DNA of 64,000 bases. Origin: Chionis minor (Eukaryota > Chordata > Aves > Charadriiformes > Chionididae). Below are positions 51,801-64,000 of the stretch, one piece after another. The stretch's first letter is position 1. Every line of letters begins with the position of its first letter. The position numbers and the translations under genes are program-made. A model generated the notes under the pieces. That model was not told where the DNA came from, searched no databases, and saw only the letters and a list, made by a program, of their open reading frames with translations. The stretch is from the NCBI GenBank assembly GCA_013398295.1, contig VZSF01001886.1, positions 619,816 through 683,815 of the forward strand, in the 5' to 3' direction.

Positions 51801-53220
51801 TAATAATAAATTACCATAACAATTTACCATATGTAATTATGTTAAACAAAATCTTTCTTTATTTATCTCCTTGCAATCTTCAGTTACAGCGAGTCCTCCT
51901 ATACGGCACATGCCACAACACAACATTCACGAGGTGCCCAAGCTATTGTGTGCTGTTAGAACTGACTCCACGTGCCAGTCAACTGTGACACCTCCGAGTC
52001 AGCAAACGAGCTGCAATCATTCTGCAGCAGCAAGCAGGGCAGATTTGAAATGGCACATGGAGGTATTTTACGTCTAAAAGTACATTTTGAATTTCCCCAC
52101 TCAACCAACCCCCTCCACGACTACATTCCCCACGCAGGTTGTGGCTCACCCTACCCAGCTCCTGCCCACCTCAGGGTCGCTTGCAGGCTGTCCTGCTTTC
52201 CCAAAGCCAGGATTACCTCCAGTAGGTTTTATGGGGAAAACCCAAAGCCTTGTTCAGGCACAAGTCATTTATTAAAAAAATAAAATATTTCTGTGGGCAG
52301 AACCACGTGGAAAATTCATCTTTTCATTTCCAGAGCCACCTAAATGCTTTCAGCACCTTTTCCAGCTATATATTCGCTTTTAGTAGCTCTTGCTTACACA
52401 GTTTCTGTTTCCATGGGCAGATGAAAAGAAAAAGAACAATATATTTCAATGCACTGAAATCGGGATCCTTTAGAAACCCGTTCTGTCACCTGTACAGTCA
52501 GCCAGTAGCAACGAGGAGTTGAGAGTACATTAAAAGAAGATCTAAATCCCATTCAAACAAAACAAAACCGGGCCTACAGTAAACAAAACCCAATTCCCAA
52601 ACACTGCCTGCCTCCTTCATATTCCCACCAGTGCTATTTTTCATTTACCTGAAGCCAATCCAACTAAAATACATGTTTTTAAAGAAGGGGAAAAAAGTGT
52701 ATTTCACTTTTGGTATTGGAATTGGAGGGGAGTACAGACCCCTGGAGAGAAGGACTGTAGAACATGATAGAAAAGATGAATCACTCTGGCAGCAGCCAGC
52801 CAGCCATTAATTTTCAGCAAGCCAGGAGTTGGTCCAATTAAACCAGGCTCCTTTCCTCTACATTAACATGCTTTACTCGGTTTTTTTCCGAAGCTAAAAC
52901 ATCAGCTCGAGACCCCAAAGGCTTTTCTATTTAGGATCAATCAATCTACCTTGCTGCACTGTAAAACATACACTGTCAGCTCTGAAGCTAGCTCAAAAAA
53001 GAGCAACAGTGGAAAAATTTGATAAATCGACATGTTCTGGCAGTTAGTAGAGGGATTCTTCCTACACTGTCACTTATTTTTATCTGATTAGAAACAAGTA
53101 TTAGTAAAGGGAATATTCGCCTCTATTCTCTTCCTGGTATTTAGCATTGGGCTAAAGGAGGAGATTTTCATCCCCAATTTTCTAAATCCAAGCCAGAAGC
53201 GTCCTACCACAACGGCACAG

Positions 53221-53480
53221 GCACCGTCCGTGTCTCCAGGGGCAGCGAGTCTGAACCGGCGCCGCACGACGCGGAACTGGGGCTCCAGCCGCCTCCGCGG
53301 GACAGGACAGGACCGGCCCCGGCGTCGGTGGGCGCCCCGCGCTGCGGACCTCGCTCACCGCTTCCCACGCATCCACGCTCCGGGCTCGACCGGGGCTGCG
53401 CATCCCCACCTCCGCGGCTCCAGCCCCGGCAACCATGGCTTCACGTGGGACTTCATTGCCCAGCTGACATCCCATCCCTC
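53221..53480. promoter_or_regulatory. CpG-dense cluster in CDH4 intron 2 (cluster 1)
   Basis: By hand count there are about 30 CpG dinucleotides in some 240 bases, far above the surrounding intron, with GC-box-like motifs and no recognisable repeat or exon. Such density implies low germline methylation and is typical of CpG islands. A promoter role is inference; no TATA box or defined first exon is visible. Confidence 0.4.
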
Positions 53481-54389
53481 TCCCGCTCCCCGGCCGGGAT
53501 ATTTCAGGAAAGATTACCTAATAAACGAGCGAGGGGTGACGCCAGAGGCTGGTGAGAAGGACACTCCTGTGGCCTGGAGCCCCCTGCAAGGCAGCACCCC
53601 CCGCGCTGGGCTCGCTCAGAGGATCCCCCCTTCCGCCAGCGAGTGCCACAGTGACCGTGCTGGCGGCGTCCAGTCTTGTCTCACGAGGCATCTTGGAGAA
53701 AACCCCTTTCACAGTGGTGCCACGACGACAGTCCTCCTCTGCTCTTAACGGCAAGGTGGACCAAAACCCACCGGGATGCGCAGCTGATGTTTTCGCTTGG
53801 AATTGAAAGGCTAATAAAGAGAAGGCTGGTTGGGGTGCGCTGCACTTTTTGGCAAATGCTGAGTTTTTACAGGCAACCATTTTTCTTCTTTGCTCTTCTT
53901 TAAATTCCATGCATCTGTAGGATAGTACTGAGATTCACCATGGCACTAATGAGATCATTTTGCAATTAAAGGCTAAGTAGAAACAAACCTCTCACCACTC
54001 TACAGGAGAGTTTGGGTTCTCTGATTAAGCAGCAGTAAATAAACCCCTTTCACTCCTGGTCCTGGTGCAGAGGGTTTCTGTGATTAACTCTCCAAACCAG
54101 ACGGACTGATTGACCCCACGCATTAATCAATGAGCTTCTCAGCTTCAGAGCAAAGTGCAGGTTGTGGGAGTTACCTGCTGTAGGATGTGTTTTAATTATT
54201 ATTACTACAGCACAGAGTAAATAAATCCCAGGACACTTGATTTGGAGGTTTTACCCTCAGCGCTAACGGTTTTCACAACGCTCTCATGTTTGTCAAACTA
54301 CCTACCTGGGAAAAGATTGCAAATTCACTCCGCGTTTCTTGCGGAAAAGCGACAGGTAGCTCAAGGTGGTAATTATGAAGGGAGGCGCC

Positions 54390-54710
54390 TGGATAGCGGC
54401 AGGGCACGCTCCGGGATACCCCACCGGCTCGTCCATCCCACCTCCTGGCCGGAGCATCCCCGGGAGCAGCTCCCGGACGCGGGGCTGCGCCCGAGAGAAC
54501 CCCTGGGGGTGCTGCACCGAGCACCTTCTCCCAGCGCGCCCGGGCAGCGCGGGGAGCCCGGCCCTGCTGGCACCGGGAGCGTCCCCAATTTTGGAGCAGC
54601 GGTGGGAAGCGGGGACGGACGCAGCGCCCCGGCACAGCCGCAGCCGTCCCCGCCAGCTCCCACCGACCGCGACCTGCCGGCCCCGGGGGTTTTTCCTCTC
54701 TGTCACGGAT
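54390..54710. promoter_or_regulatory. CpG-dense cluster in CDH4 intron 2 (cluster 2)
   Basis: Roughly three dozen CpG dinucleotides lie in about 320 bases, about 9.2 kb upstream of exon 3 in the CDH4 sense. Open frames on both strands here (182 aa plus, 144 aa minus) are a by-product of high GC and resemble no family I know. A CpG island or intragenic promoter is possible but unproven. Confidence 0.4.
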
Positions 54711-56324
54711 CGCTTTTCAACTTGCCAGAACTGCACTTGAAAGACACGGGGAGCTGCAGGAAGATTTTAGGGAGAAAAAAAAAAATGTGAGCGCAGGCCA
54801 TTTGCAGCCTAGGAAAAGAAGTTGAAAGAGATGCTCCAACCGCAGCCCTGTCAGATGGCCTCGGGCTCCTCTCTCCTCACACTCTTCAAAACAAACAAAC
54901 TCTCAACACCGAGAACCAGAGGCTGCACATGTCAGGGGGAGGAAAAATCAGACACACCAGTAAAGACACTGAACTCCTCACGGACCTGACTCGTGTGTAA
55001 ATACTGACAAGTCTGGGCTTGACTGTTCTCGTCTTCCTTCGCCTGGCTCAGGAGCAAACGCGCGCTGATCCAGGGAGTCAACTCGCACTGCAGGAAATGA
55101 ATAGATCTCTCAGGCAAGAATATTGGAAATGGAAAATTTTGTTATCTGTAAGAACCAAGGCAGGGTAGCTATATTTAACCTAGAGCTGCCGTGCACTGTC
55201 TGCCTGCACAAAAACCAGCTGCAGTCCTCACCTTCAGCCGTAGCCTACACAGCTCCTCGGGCTTCAAGAGAAATTAGTATTGTGTGGCATGAAATGGTGT
55301 TTGGTACCTGGTGGGCTCAACTGCTTTGACATTTGGACAAAGCCAGAGAGCTTTAATTACGCACGGGGGCTCTGGGTTCTGTTTCTGGCACTCGGTCGAG
55401 GGGGCAGGAGAAGAAAAGGCGCCTCGATGCCAAAGCGGGTAATAAAACCGGGCAAGGGCTGCGTCGCGACCGAGAGCCACATCCTGCCCCAGGGCTGGGC
55501 TCCAGCGCACACCAAATTCACGGGAAATTCACCCACGGAGCAAGATATTAATGGGGAAAGCAAAACCACACCAAAACACAGCTCCACGTGCCCTGGTGTT
55601 GGTCATCACTGCGCAAGAACAGACCCACCGGCCCCTGCGGCCGCCCTTGAACAGGTCACGTCCTGACAACGGCACCTCCACAGCCGAGACGCCGTGGATG
55701 GACACACAGGAAGGAGGCTCACTGTCATCTTCCCTTTCCCCTTTCACGTTCACCCTCTCTGCCCCTTCTTCTTACTACCGTGGTCTCCAACAGAAAGGCA
55801 GCAGCCCCTCGCCTGAAGAATGACCTTGGGATTCGACCAGCAACCTTCCTTTAACGGAGAGCTTCTGGCAGGGCTCACTACCATCAATTAAAACACAGAG
55901 AGACTAAAGCCAGTAAATTAGAGAACGTGACAAATGCAGCACAAAGCACTGACGATCCCAGAAGGTATCAAATTTAGTGTTAAAGTAAAGAAACAATAGG
56001 GAAGTCCAAGACATTTCAGAGTGTAGTGAATCAAATTAAATTGCCTGAAATTCCACATGGAATACATTTGACAAATTTCTTTCCCCCTCTTCAGCTTTCT
56101 GTTTGAGATGAACTGTCGTCTGGCAGCTTCAAACGTCTGGCACAGCTTCAGCTTCAGTTTGCTGGGGCTGAATCCAAACACGAACCTGAACTTTACCAGT
56201 TCTGCTCTTTTTGTAAACATACTTGCTGTGGCTGCCAAATGCTTTCCAAAAGCACACAAAACCCAGAATCCAGAAGGAAAACATGGTCTTGCTGCAAGAA
56301 AATTTGCGGTTTACCACGTCTCGG

Positions 56325-56510
56325 CAGCAGCGGGTGCGCAGAGCCGTCGGCCGGTCAGCGCCCAGCTCACCCGCCCGGGCCCCGCACCTTCCGGAGGGCT
56401 GGAACGCCGGGAGCGCCCACGGAGGGATGCGTCTCCCGCGCCCCCGGCCAGCCCCGGCAGTGCCGGTGCCGCGTCCTCCCCCGGGGCTGCGTGGGCGGCT
56501 AATAATACAA
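56325..56510. promoter_or_regulatory. CpG-dense cluster in CDH4 intron 2 (cluster 3)
   Basis: A third patch of comparable CpG density is directly followed by an AT-rich TAATAATACAATTAG segment (56500-56514) with homeodomain-type TAAT cores. Together with the other two clusters it forms a 3.3-kb series. Function is inferred from composition only. Confidence 0.35.
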
Positions 56511-58989
56511 TTAGCAGTAGGGCTCTTCAGACGTGCTGGATAAGACAAGCAGTAAAATGTCATTACACACGTGGCACTGATAGCGAAGACCAGTCTAGAT
56601 TACCCCGGCGAGTAGTCTCGGCAACAAATTCATTTCGAGGTAGGGAACTTCGGGCAGAGGAAGAGACAGATACAAAGAGGGTTATGATCAAATTGCTCCG
56701 GAGCGCAGATAGCATCAGCCTTGATATATCAGATTTTTTTTTCCCTTTGCTTTAAAAACAGAACTCTTTCTGCAAAACGCTTACAACAATGGCACGTTTC
56801 TTCGAAGCAGGATGCGATTCTTCACCGGCAGCAGCCCACTACCTGTGCGGATTCTCTCTCACAGAAAACAAATTCTTTCTTCCTCCATTTTAAAGCTTTT
56901 TAGAACTACCAGGCTCCATGCACAGTACAACCGAGGAAGGCTAAAAAGCAGCCACCTTTAGGCTGAAGGGCAGCACATGACAGAGGCGTGTGGATTCTGG
57001 CACAAGACACACAGGGAAGCAGATGCTGTCAGAAAAGCATATTTTACTGCCCCCAAAGCATCGGCCTCATCTCTGCGAGCCTCATGGAGCTCCACCACTG
57101 CCCAAAATAGACAACATCTGGTTCATAGAAACTCTGATTTATTGCGTTTCTTCTCTCCCCTTGGATTTTAGTTATGAGTTGGTCTTACAACTATTATATT
57201 TGTATTTGTTTTACCCATCTAGATGTTGTTCTACAAGATTAACTAAAAACTGAAAGCTCTTTCTAAAAATAGTACAAAAACATTCTTAAAAATATGCATC
57301 TGGCCTTTATTAAGGAAATCCCCATACTGAATTTTTGGATGAAGCAGAAGTACAGCTGAAACAGAGTACAAAACCGCTTACCGCCCCTAATGCTAAGCGG
57401 GGTGGTAATGAACGAAAATCACTCCTAATTGCACCACTCCAACTGCTCCCGGGCGCTGCCTGGGGGGTGTTGAGCCGCTTTCGCTGGTCGGGGGTCGACA
57501 GCTTAAAGCTCCTCTCTGAGGTGGCACTTTCTCAGCAGGAGAGACAGATCCAGACCCCTCCTGAACAACAAACCACTCTTCTCCCGGGGTAAGGGTAATG
57601 CCGTCAGGAATACAGCAGTCGGAAGCCTTCACAGGCACAAGTTTGTTGTCTAAGGGTTTGGTTTTGGTTTTTTTTTCTGATTAAACTCTTGCTCTTTCTG
57701 GGAACCGGTTGATTTAGCAGTGACTTTTTAATTTGTACGATTGAATAACTACCACCATAAAAGAACATACAGCGCAATAAATAAATACCGCTCGCAAACT
57801 TCAGAACTCTCTGCCACCGCTGCATCCATCAAAACTAATTCCGTACAAAACAAAGGATGTGACAAACCCAGCCAACCTTTTCCCTCATCTTACAAAAAGA
57901 GTGAAATCTCCTTCCGGAAACGCTGTGACATTTCTATTAAATGATCGAGTCCTCTGGAAAGGTCCAGCGTTCCTACGGAAACCCTCCACGAGGGCCTGCA
58001 GCCCAACACACCCACCGGGCAGCGCAGGTCCAGGCACCCGGGCAGAAATCCTGTCCTGCTCGTGGCACGGAATTTCTGAGAATATTACGGAGAACAGAAA
58101 TCGCCACAGATGTCTGAATTGCTGGAACTGGAAAGCAAAGAGGGCCGACAGCTGAGTTTCCCTCAGCCCAGCGTGACCCGCATGCTGAACCCTCCTGCGC
58201 ACCAAGAAACCCTCCAGGCGGAGTAAGGCGAAGGCAAGAAGTATCTGGGCTCTGTATCTGTTTTTTAATTAAAAAGTTTTTGCATGTAAACAGATATCTT
58301 CTCTTCTTTCAAATCCACACTGACATCCACTGCTTATCATTCTGAAGCGATCACTAGAGGAAACATGATTTAAAAATATCATATTCCATGGAAGTCTTAG
58401 TACTACCCGTCATCGTGCCGTCTGGTCCCCTTTCGCATCAGCTCAATTGTAAGAGTTTTAGGCTGACATCAAAAAGCCAGGCCATCTGAAGACATAAAAG
58501 TCAGCTACGAGGTCGTCATTTTATTATTTATTGATTGATTGATTGGCTGAGAAAGAAAGACTGGCTGATATACTTTAAAGGTTAAACGAGCGTGATGAAT
58601 GACACCAAGAAAGCCCTACCAAACCTTGATTCCTACGTCTTTTACAGACTACGCAGACATCAACAGCCTAAAGATCCATGGCTCCCGATCCACCCGTAGG
58701 CACCACAGACTGCAGAGGACACCTGAGCCGGAGACGCGTCCTCTCCCGACAGATGTGAGGGGAGCGGGTGGCACCGACCCCAGGGGGACACGGCGCTGGC
58801 TCCTATGTCCTGTCACCGGCACGGGGAGCGGCGTGTCAACCCTGTCCAGCCACACGTTTGCTGTTTTTTCAAAAGCAGGCCAGGGAAGGACTGCCAGTAC
58901 CGCTGTCCGTAACGTCTGGCTCAACGTAGACATTCAGTAACGTGAGGAAATGACACCTTCAGGTTCGTTCTAATGACTAAAATACATCT

Positions 58990-59098
58990 TCATAGAACCA
59001 TAGAATCACTTGGGTTGGAAGAGACTTTCAAGATCATCGAGTCCAACTATAACCTACACTACCAAAAACACCACTAAACCATGTCCCCTCAACATGTT
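58990..59098 (-). mobile_element. CR1 LINE 3'-end fragment (about 110 bp)
   Basis: TCATAGAACCATAGAATCAC then TTGGGTTGGAAGAGAC..TTCAAGATCATC closely follows the same segment of the larger CR1 at 25133. It is the minus-strand 3' tail of a severely 5'-truncated copy. Similarity fades near CCATGTCCCCTCAAC, so the right edge is approximate. No target duplication is evident. Confidence 0.9.
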
Positions 59099-62000
59099 CC
59101 TCTGTTTCACAGAACACACATGCGTTTCATTTATACTGCACTGTTCTGACCACAAGTTTTAATTTTTACTATTTAATTAGTCATTGTGGATCAGGTCTCA
59201 ATTTAAGCTAATACACAAAGATGAGCAAGTATGGGCACTTGCTTATCTCATTTTTTTCCAATTAATTCAAGTTGTTCATTAACCCCATTACTTTCCTACT
59301 ATGCGATAAGAAAGAAAAACAAACCCAGCAACCATCTAAACACCAGACTCCTTTTATCAAAGAAACAGGGCATTCTACAAAATTTACTTGCATGAACAGA
59401 CTCCATTAAACCAATTAAAATATTCACGTATAGGGATGGCTCGTATTATTGACTCAGCCTGCAAGGGAAATTTTTCTTCTTTTTTGCCTTTAATGTCTAC
59501 AATATTATGAGTGAATTGACCTAACAACATTATATGATGGAGACTGGCACAGGTTTCATGAACAATTTTGCCTGGAAATATGAAATTGTCCTAAATTTCC
59601 CTCCTGTTCCATACCTGCAGTGACAATAAATGGTACATCAACCAGCAATTTCATGTCTATTACCAGGTGCTGTACCTGAATAAATCAACACCAAAACTTC
59701 CAAACCCCCAAGTGTCTACTAAAAGTAACCATCTTCTATCTCTTTTTTAATAAAAAACTTGGGAAAAGTTGAAATAAGAAACAAGAAAAATATTATTCAG
59801 TCCATAATTCATACAGTTTTAATGACACTTCTGACCTTTAAAACCAAAAGTGTGAACAACTCGCACAGACCATTGGGCAAACAGAAAAAGGAACAAGAAA
59901 AGCCAGCACAGAAAAGGGGAACTAACCACGAGGAATCCACTGCGGCTCCAACGTGACATTATTTCTACGCTGTAAAAATAAAATGCTGTCAAAACTTCAG
60001 CAGCCACAGCCCTCACTTTATCTGAAGAGACTTCCTGTTGCCCACCTTTGATTATTCTAATGTCCAAAAAAGTAGTAGTTCCTGAAAAGTAGTCTTGTGC
60101 TAAGGACATACCACTGTTGGAAATCTGGTTGCCAAATTTTCTTTTTCTTGCATGCAAATAGTAGCAAGAGCTCACCCTCCGTCATCTGAATTAGTTACTG
60201 AAAATCATCCAAAAGTGGATACGAACTTCAACGAGCCCTTCGGATTCCTGCTCATCGCTGCATCAACAACCTCATCTTGTCTGCAGGAAACGTGAGGGGC
60301 CTGGGCTTTTAAGGATATCCTGTATTTCACTACTGAAATACGCGGCCTGGATTATTTTTGCGCTCAAGCCTGGGCACTGCTTGATGCTCTGTCACCACAC
60401 TTACACACACAAGTCAGTTAATTACGCCGCAAATTATCCCACTCTGCCATTTGCCATCATCACTCTTGTCTGACGCGAGGGCAGGTTGGTGAACCCTCCG
60501 CACAGCCACGTCTTTACACACAGGACGGGGCAGGCGTCGAGCTCCACTGAAGCCCAACCAGCTGCACCACCAGCCCTGAATGAGGCTGATTCAAGGTTAA
60601 CCTTAACGTTTATTAAAAAAAAAGTCAAACAAAAATGAGAACACTTTTTGCTGGACCCGGCTGCCACGGGCAAGTCCTTCCTCGCAGGACTGTCCCCTGG
60701 GAATGTACCTCCCAAAACGCTGTGGGCTGGTGAAAACCCACTAGGAGCCCCACCGCGGCACAGGGATGGGCAGGACGTGGAAGGGGACAGGGAATGCTGA
60801 GGTGCTCTGCTCTCCGTGCACGTCTCCAGGCCACCTGCACGGCACCTGCCTGCAGCACGCCGGGCTCCATGCCTGCTCATTTCCCTCAGCACAACGGGAC
60901 CGAGCCGCAAAAGGAAAAGGCAGTGGGCAGGACCGTAACCGTCTGGGGAAGATCCCCCCAACTAGTAGTTTCAGAAAGAAAAATACAGGCTGTCTTGTTT
61001 AAAACCGCTGTCATATGTTTACGCCACCGTCCTCCTCAGGTATTTGTGCTACACAACGCCCCCGTGGAGCGGCGATATTACACGTTAGCTCTCTACCCTG
61101 TTATTTCTGGCTGCTTAAGCAGCAAAGGACCAATATCCCGTTCAGCTACGCTCAGCTGGTGCAGGAGGACTCGGTGAGACGCCGCTCCGCAGCTCACTCC
61201 GACGCCTCTCGTGCCGGCGCGGCGCTGCCTGGTTTGACAGGGACTGACGAGTCCTACCAGACCCTGCAGCCGCCGTTACCAGGATCCAACGGGTACGTCT
61301 TCATGAGCTAACCCCTATCTCGCAAACTCCACGAGCTTTAAGGGTAGAAAGCTTATCCTCTGAAACGGTCTTTCACTTCTAAAACACCTCCTCCTTTCCC
61401 CTGTGATTTACTGTTCATTTATCTTTACTGGAAACCTGGTATTTCTGAGCTAAGAACTAGAGGCATCTCAGGATCTAGTTTATGGAAAAGCCACGCACGG
61501 AAACCCGAGAAAGGAAAAGCCAATACTCCCACCAGCGTACTAGCTGGTTATAGACCATAGTTAATGAGTTGTCAATCAAACATAATTTTACATTAAATTT
61601 AATTTACATTTAAGTCACAGCGGACTGAGCAGTGGCGTACATATCCATCAACCAGTTTCCAGTGGCCATCAACAATTAACAGCCTCTGTTCACCCTATCA
61701 TCTTGTTTCTGAAATCCAGACTGACGTCTACCAGGGAGACTGGCTCTCAAGATAGTATTTCCCCAAAAAGCAATTCACACCTGAAACACTGAGCAGGCAG
61801 GTGGCCGCTCTTTTAGGGACTGTTTACTTCCTTTCCAAAAGTCACCTCTCTCTCTCTGGGTACAGGAAGAGCACTTGGATCATTCGGATTTGACAGGGAG
61901 CTCCAAACTGAGCAGTGCCAAATATCTCCAACAAGGCAGGGAATCTACTAAGGGATCAATGATTTTTATTCACCTACTTACTCAACATCCCACAGAAGAG

Positions 62001-64000
62001 CCACAGAAAGGGCTTGTGCCCTCTGCAACCTCTCACCCCAACGCTTGGTGCCGACAGCCTTGAAAATCCTGGTTCCATTCGGCATTAAATGCTCTTGTCT
62101 GGTTTTTACGTTGGTATCTAAAGGGAAGACTGAAGGGCGAAGGTCCTTGGCTGGGCGAAATTGCACTCATCGGGAAGTCACATCACTGGGCAAACACACA
62201 CCATCACCTCATCTTTGCAAACTCTACCTGGTCTACCAGGGAGCAAAGAAGAGCCGGCCGAGCCCCAGCGGGGCATCCGAAGGACTGGCAGGAAGAGCCA
62301 AACTACACTGGAGCCTCCTGACCAGGGTTTATCTCCATTAATTATGAATTTAGGCAGTTTTTGCACACTGTTCGAGTGGCCAGTGAGGACCAAAAGGGGA
62401 TCAAGTCTGCCAAGAATACACTAGGATAAGCAAAGGAGAAAGCAGTAACTCTTGCTCTGTTGTCACATCCTCTAGCTCCAAGCCTTAAAACTTACACTAA
62501 ACAATATTTAGTAATTTTTTCTGCCTGGCTCTAAACAGACAGAATACTAAAACATTCTCCTCCATCTCAGCAGCAAGGCACGGTGTGGGGACACGAGGTG
62601 AAATCATGTCTGTTTACGTCACCTTTTAATTTAGCTGATTTGGGCTGAAAGGACCGCATTAGAGATGAATTACTCCTTAAGAGGTTTCTTTAAAGCGAGT
62701 AATTTAAAAAAAATTTTGAAAAGCTTAAGGTCTCCTAATACATGTGACTATTTTGCCGTGTTTCACCCCTAGAAAAAAAAAAATAATTGAAGGAACAAAA
62801 CTCTGTTTCTCCTAGTAATGAACTGTAAAAGCTTGTCTGGGGAAAAAAATAGTGATTAGATTGTGACTGTGTGTTACTTCCAAATGTAAAGCCATTTTGC
62901 TTAGACAATATTAAGATGCTAGGATGCAAGGTTTGATCATTAATTTGGGCTAACACTACACATTAGTGTTGCTGCAGTCTTAGATTTTTTTCTTCTCCCC
63001 TGGTTTTAGACAGCCTTAATCATGCTTACAGCCGATTCTAATTGCTGAATCGCATCACTCTCCACCTTCTCTAAAATGCTGGGGGCGAAAGAAATAGTGA
63101 AGATTAATGACAGATGTGTAATTAGGAGAAAATGTAAAGATCTTGTGTTAATCATTCAGAAATAATTTGATAAATATGAAATTCTGAAGAGCTCTCAAAG
63201 TAAAAGATGATAAAATGAGTGCTGTAGCACAAAGCTAAGGAAATTTGTACGTACCACACTCCTTGCAACTGGAAAAAGAGAGCTCACGCGAGCACGCGCA
63301 AGCGTGTGGGAATGCAAGGGAGGCTTTATTAACATAATGGCATTCAGCATGGAAGACCATCTGTTTTAATTGAGCCAGCTTATTCGTACAATGCTTTGCT
63401 CCACTAATCTTGTTTAGATTAATGTTAATGTTCTATTAAAAGATAGTTTATCATCCCACAATACTGAGTTAAAGTGATCCCACCCATAGTAATATTCTCA
63501 GCTCTTAGGGAGGCAGAGAGCTCGCTCATTACCAGGCTATTGATCATCTTACAGGGTAACTATCAAGGCTGGGAACCTTGGTTAAAAGTAACCAGAGGTC
63601 TCTTTTCCAGTGAGGGTAAAAGCACAGATAAATAACTTTTATTTAATTAATTTAAAATACCAAAGAACACAGTCTGCAAAACGATTTTCAATTATGCCTT
63701 TGGATAACTACAGGAATGATGCTTTAACCAGTAATACCTTTCAGGTTGTAACAGAGAGAGTAAGTATCAATCTGGGATGGGTTTCTCTGGATTGCTATTT
63801 TTTCTTTTCCTCCTAGGACACGTCTCCTCAGCAAAACACTTGATCTGTCCTTAGCCTTTGCTTTTAATGAGAAAGCAGTAAGTTGAGTGCTAGTTGGAAG
63901 CACGCCTACCGTTAAAAACGCAGACACAGGGCAAGTCAAAAAAGTGTAGCAAAGCACATTTTGTATACGGATCTAAAATCCCCAAATTGTAGGAGGCATT

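Larger units (their letters stand above)
45222..64000 (-). other. CDH4: CDH4 intron 2 (3' part, runs off the window)
   Basis: Everything above exon 3 is upstream intron in the CDH4 sense. It is at least 18.8 kb here; intron 2 is known to be very long in CDH2 and CDH4. Contents are an exact 202-bp duplication around an N (48416-48820), a CA repeat (48354-48409), three CpG-dense clusters (53221-53480, 54390-54710, 56325-56510), GC-rich patches near 46200-46760 and 47900-48330, a CR1 tail (58990-59098), and a TAAT-rich stretch near 63290-63560. The cadherin exon 2 peptide, which would carry the Glu-Thr-Cys-Lys region of the early prodomain, was not found on the minus strand, so exon 2 lies beyond 64000. 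Confidence 0.85.

Noticed and set aside
54242..54790. 182-codon plus-strand frame with an overlapping 144-codon minus-strand frame
   Set aside because: Both lie in a CpG-dense cluster where stop codons are rare on either strand. The peptides are Pro/Gly/Arg-rich without any recognisable domain.
45222..64000. CDH4 exon 2 (early prodomain)
   Set aside because: No minus-strand frame shows the expected Glu-Thr-Cys-Lys type peptide with splice sites. It must lie above the window.
1..64000. tRNA, rRNA, bacterial promoters, ribosome binding sites or phage-type systems
   Set aside because: None were recognised. The sequence is a vertebrate gene interior, and bacterial-type signals have no meaning here.

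Overview
This is vertebrate, and almost certainly bird, genomic DNA. It contains a CR1 LINE with the avian ATTCTATG-type 3' terminal repeat, a second CR1 tail fragment, and a bird-type endogenous-retrovirus solo LTR starting TGTCCTGGTTT. Long introns with GT..AG junctions surround short conserved exons. There is no bacterial-style gene packing. The species cannot be named from the sequence.

The only protein-coding gene I can support is CDH4 (R-cadherin / retinal cadherin, a type I classical cadherin), transcribed from the minus strand. Two internal exons are present. The exon at 44998-45221 (family exon 3) encodes most of the prodomain. The exon at 29471-29647 (family exon 4) encodes the end of the prodomain, the RQKR furin cleavage site and the first 23 residues of the mature protein, including Trp2, the adhesive strand-swap residue. 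Both exons are fully open and have consensus splice sites and compatible phases. The window therefore reads, from high to low coordinates: 3' part of intron 2 (64000-45222), exon 3, intron 3 (44997-29648, 15,350 bp), exon 4, and the 5' part of intron 4 (29470-1). Exons 1-2 and exon 5 onward lie outside.

The rest is intron. Recognisable landmarks are an 820-bp solo LTR antisense to CDH4 with a 5-bp target duplication (12052-12871), a 639-bp 5'-truncated CR1 inserted in a 20-bp minisatellite and flanked by an exact 21-bp repeat (25133-25771), a CR1 tail (58990-59098), and a 12-16-bp-unit minisatellite (40085-40348). An exact 202-bp duplication separated by a single N (48416-48820) is most likely an assembly join artefact. 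Three very CpG-dense clusters lie in intron 2 (about 53.2, 54.4 and 56.4 kb).

No novel multigene system is visible. The items most worth checking are an in-frame 204-bp candidate cassette exon in intron 4 (19267-19470, minus strand), the CpG clusters as possible intragenic promoters, the CR1 with a long exact flanking repeat, and several TAAT-rich, repeat-free stretches that look like conserved regulatory DNA but cannot be proven so without alignment.
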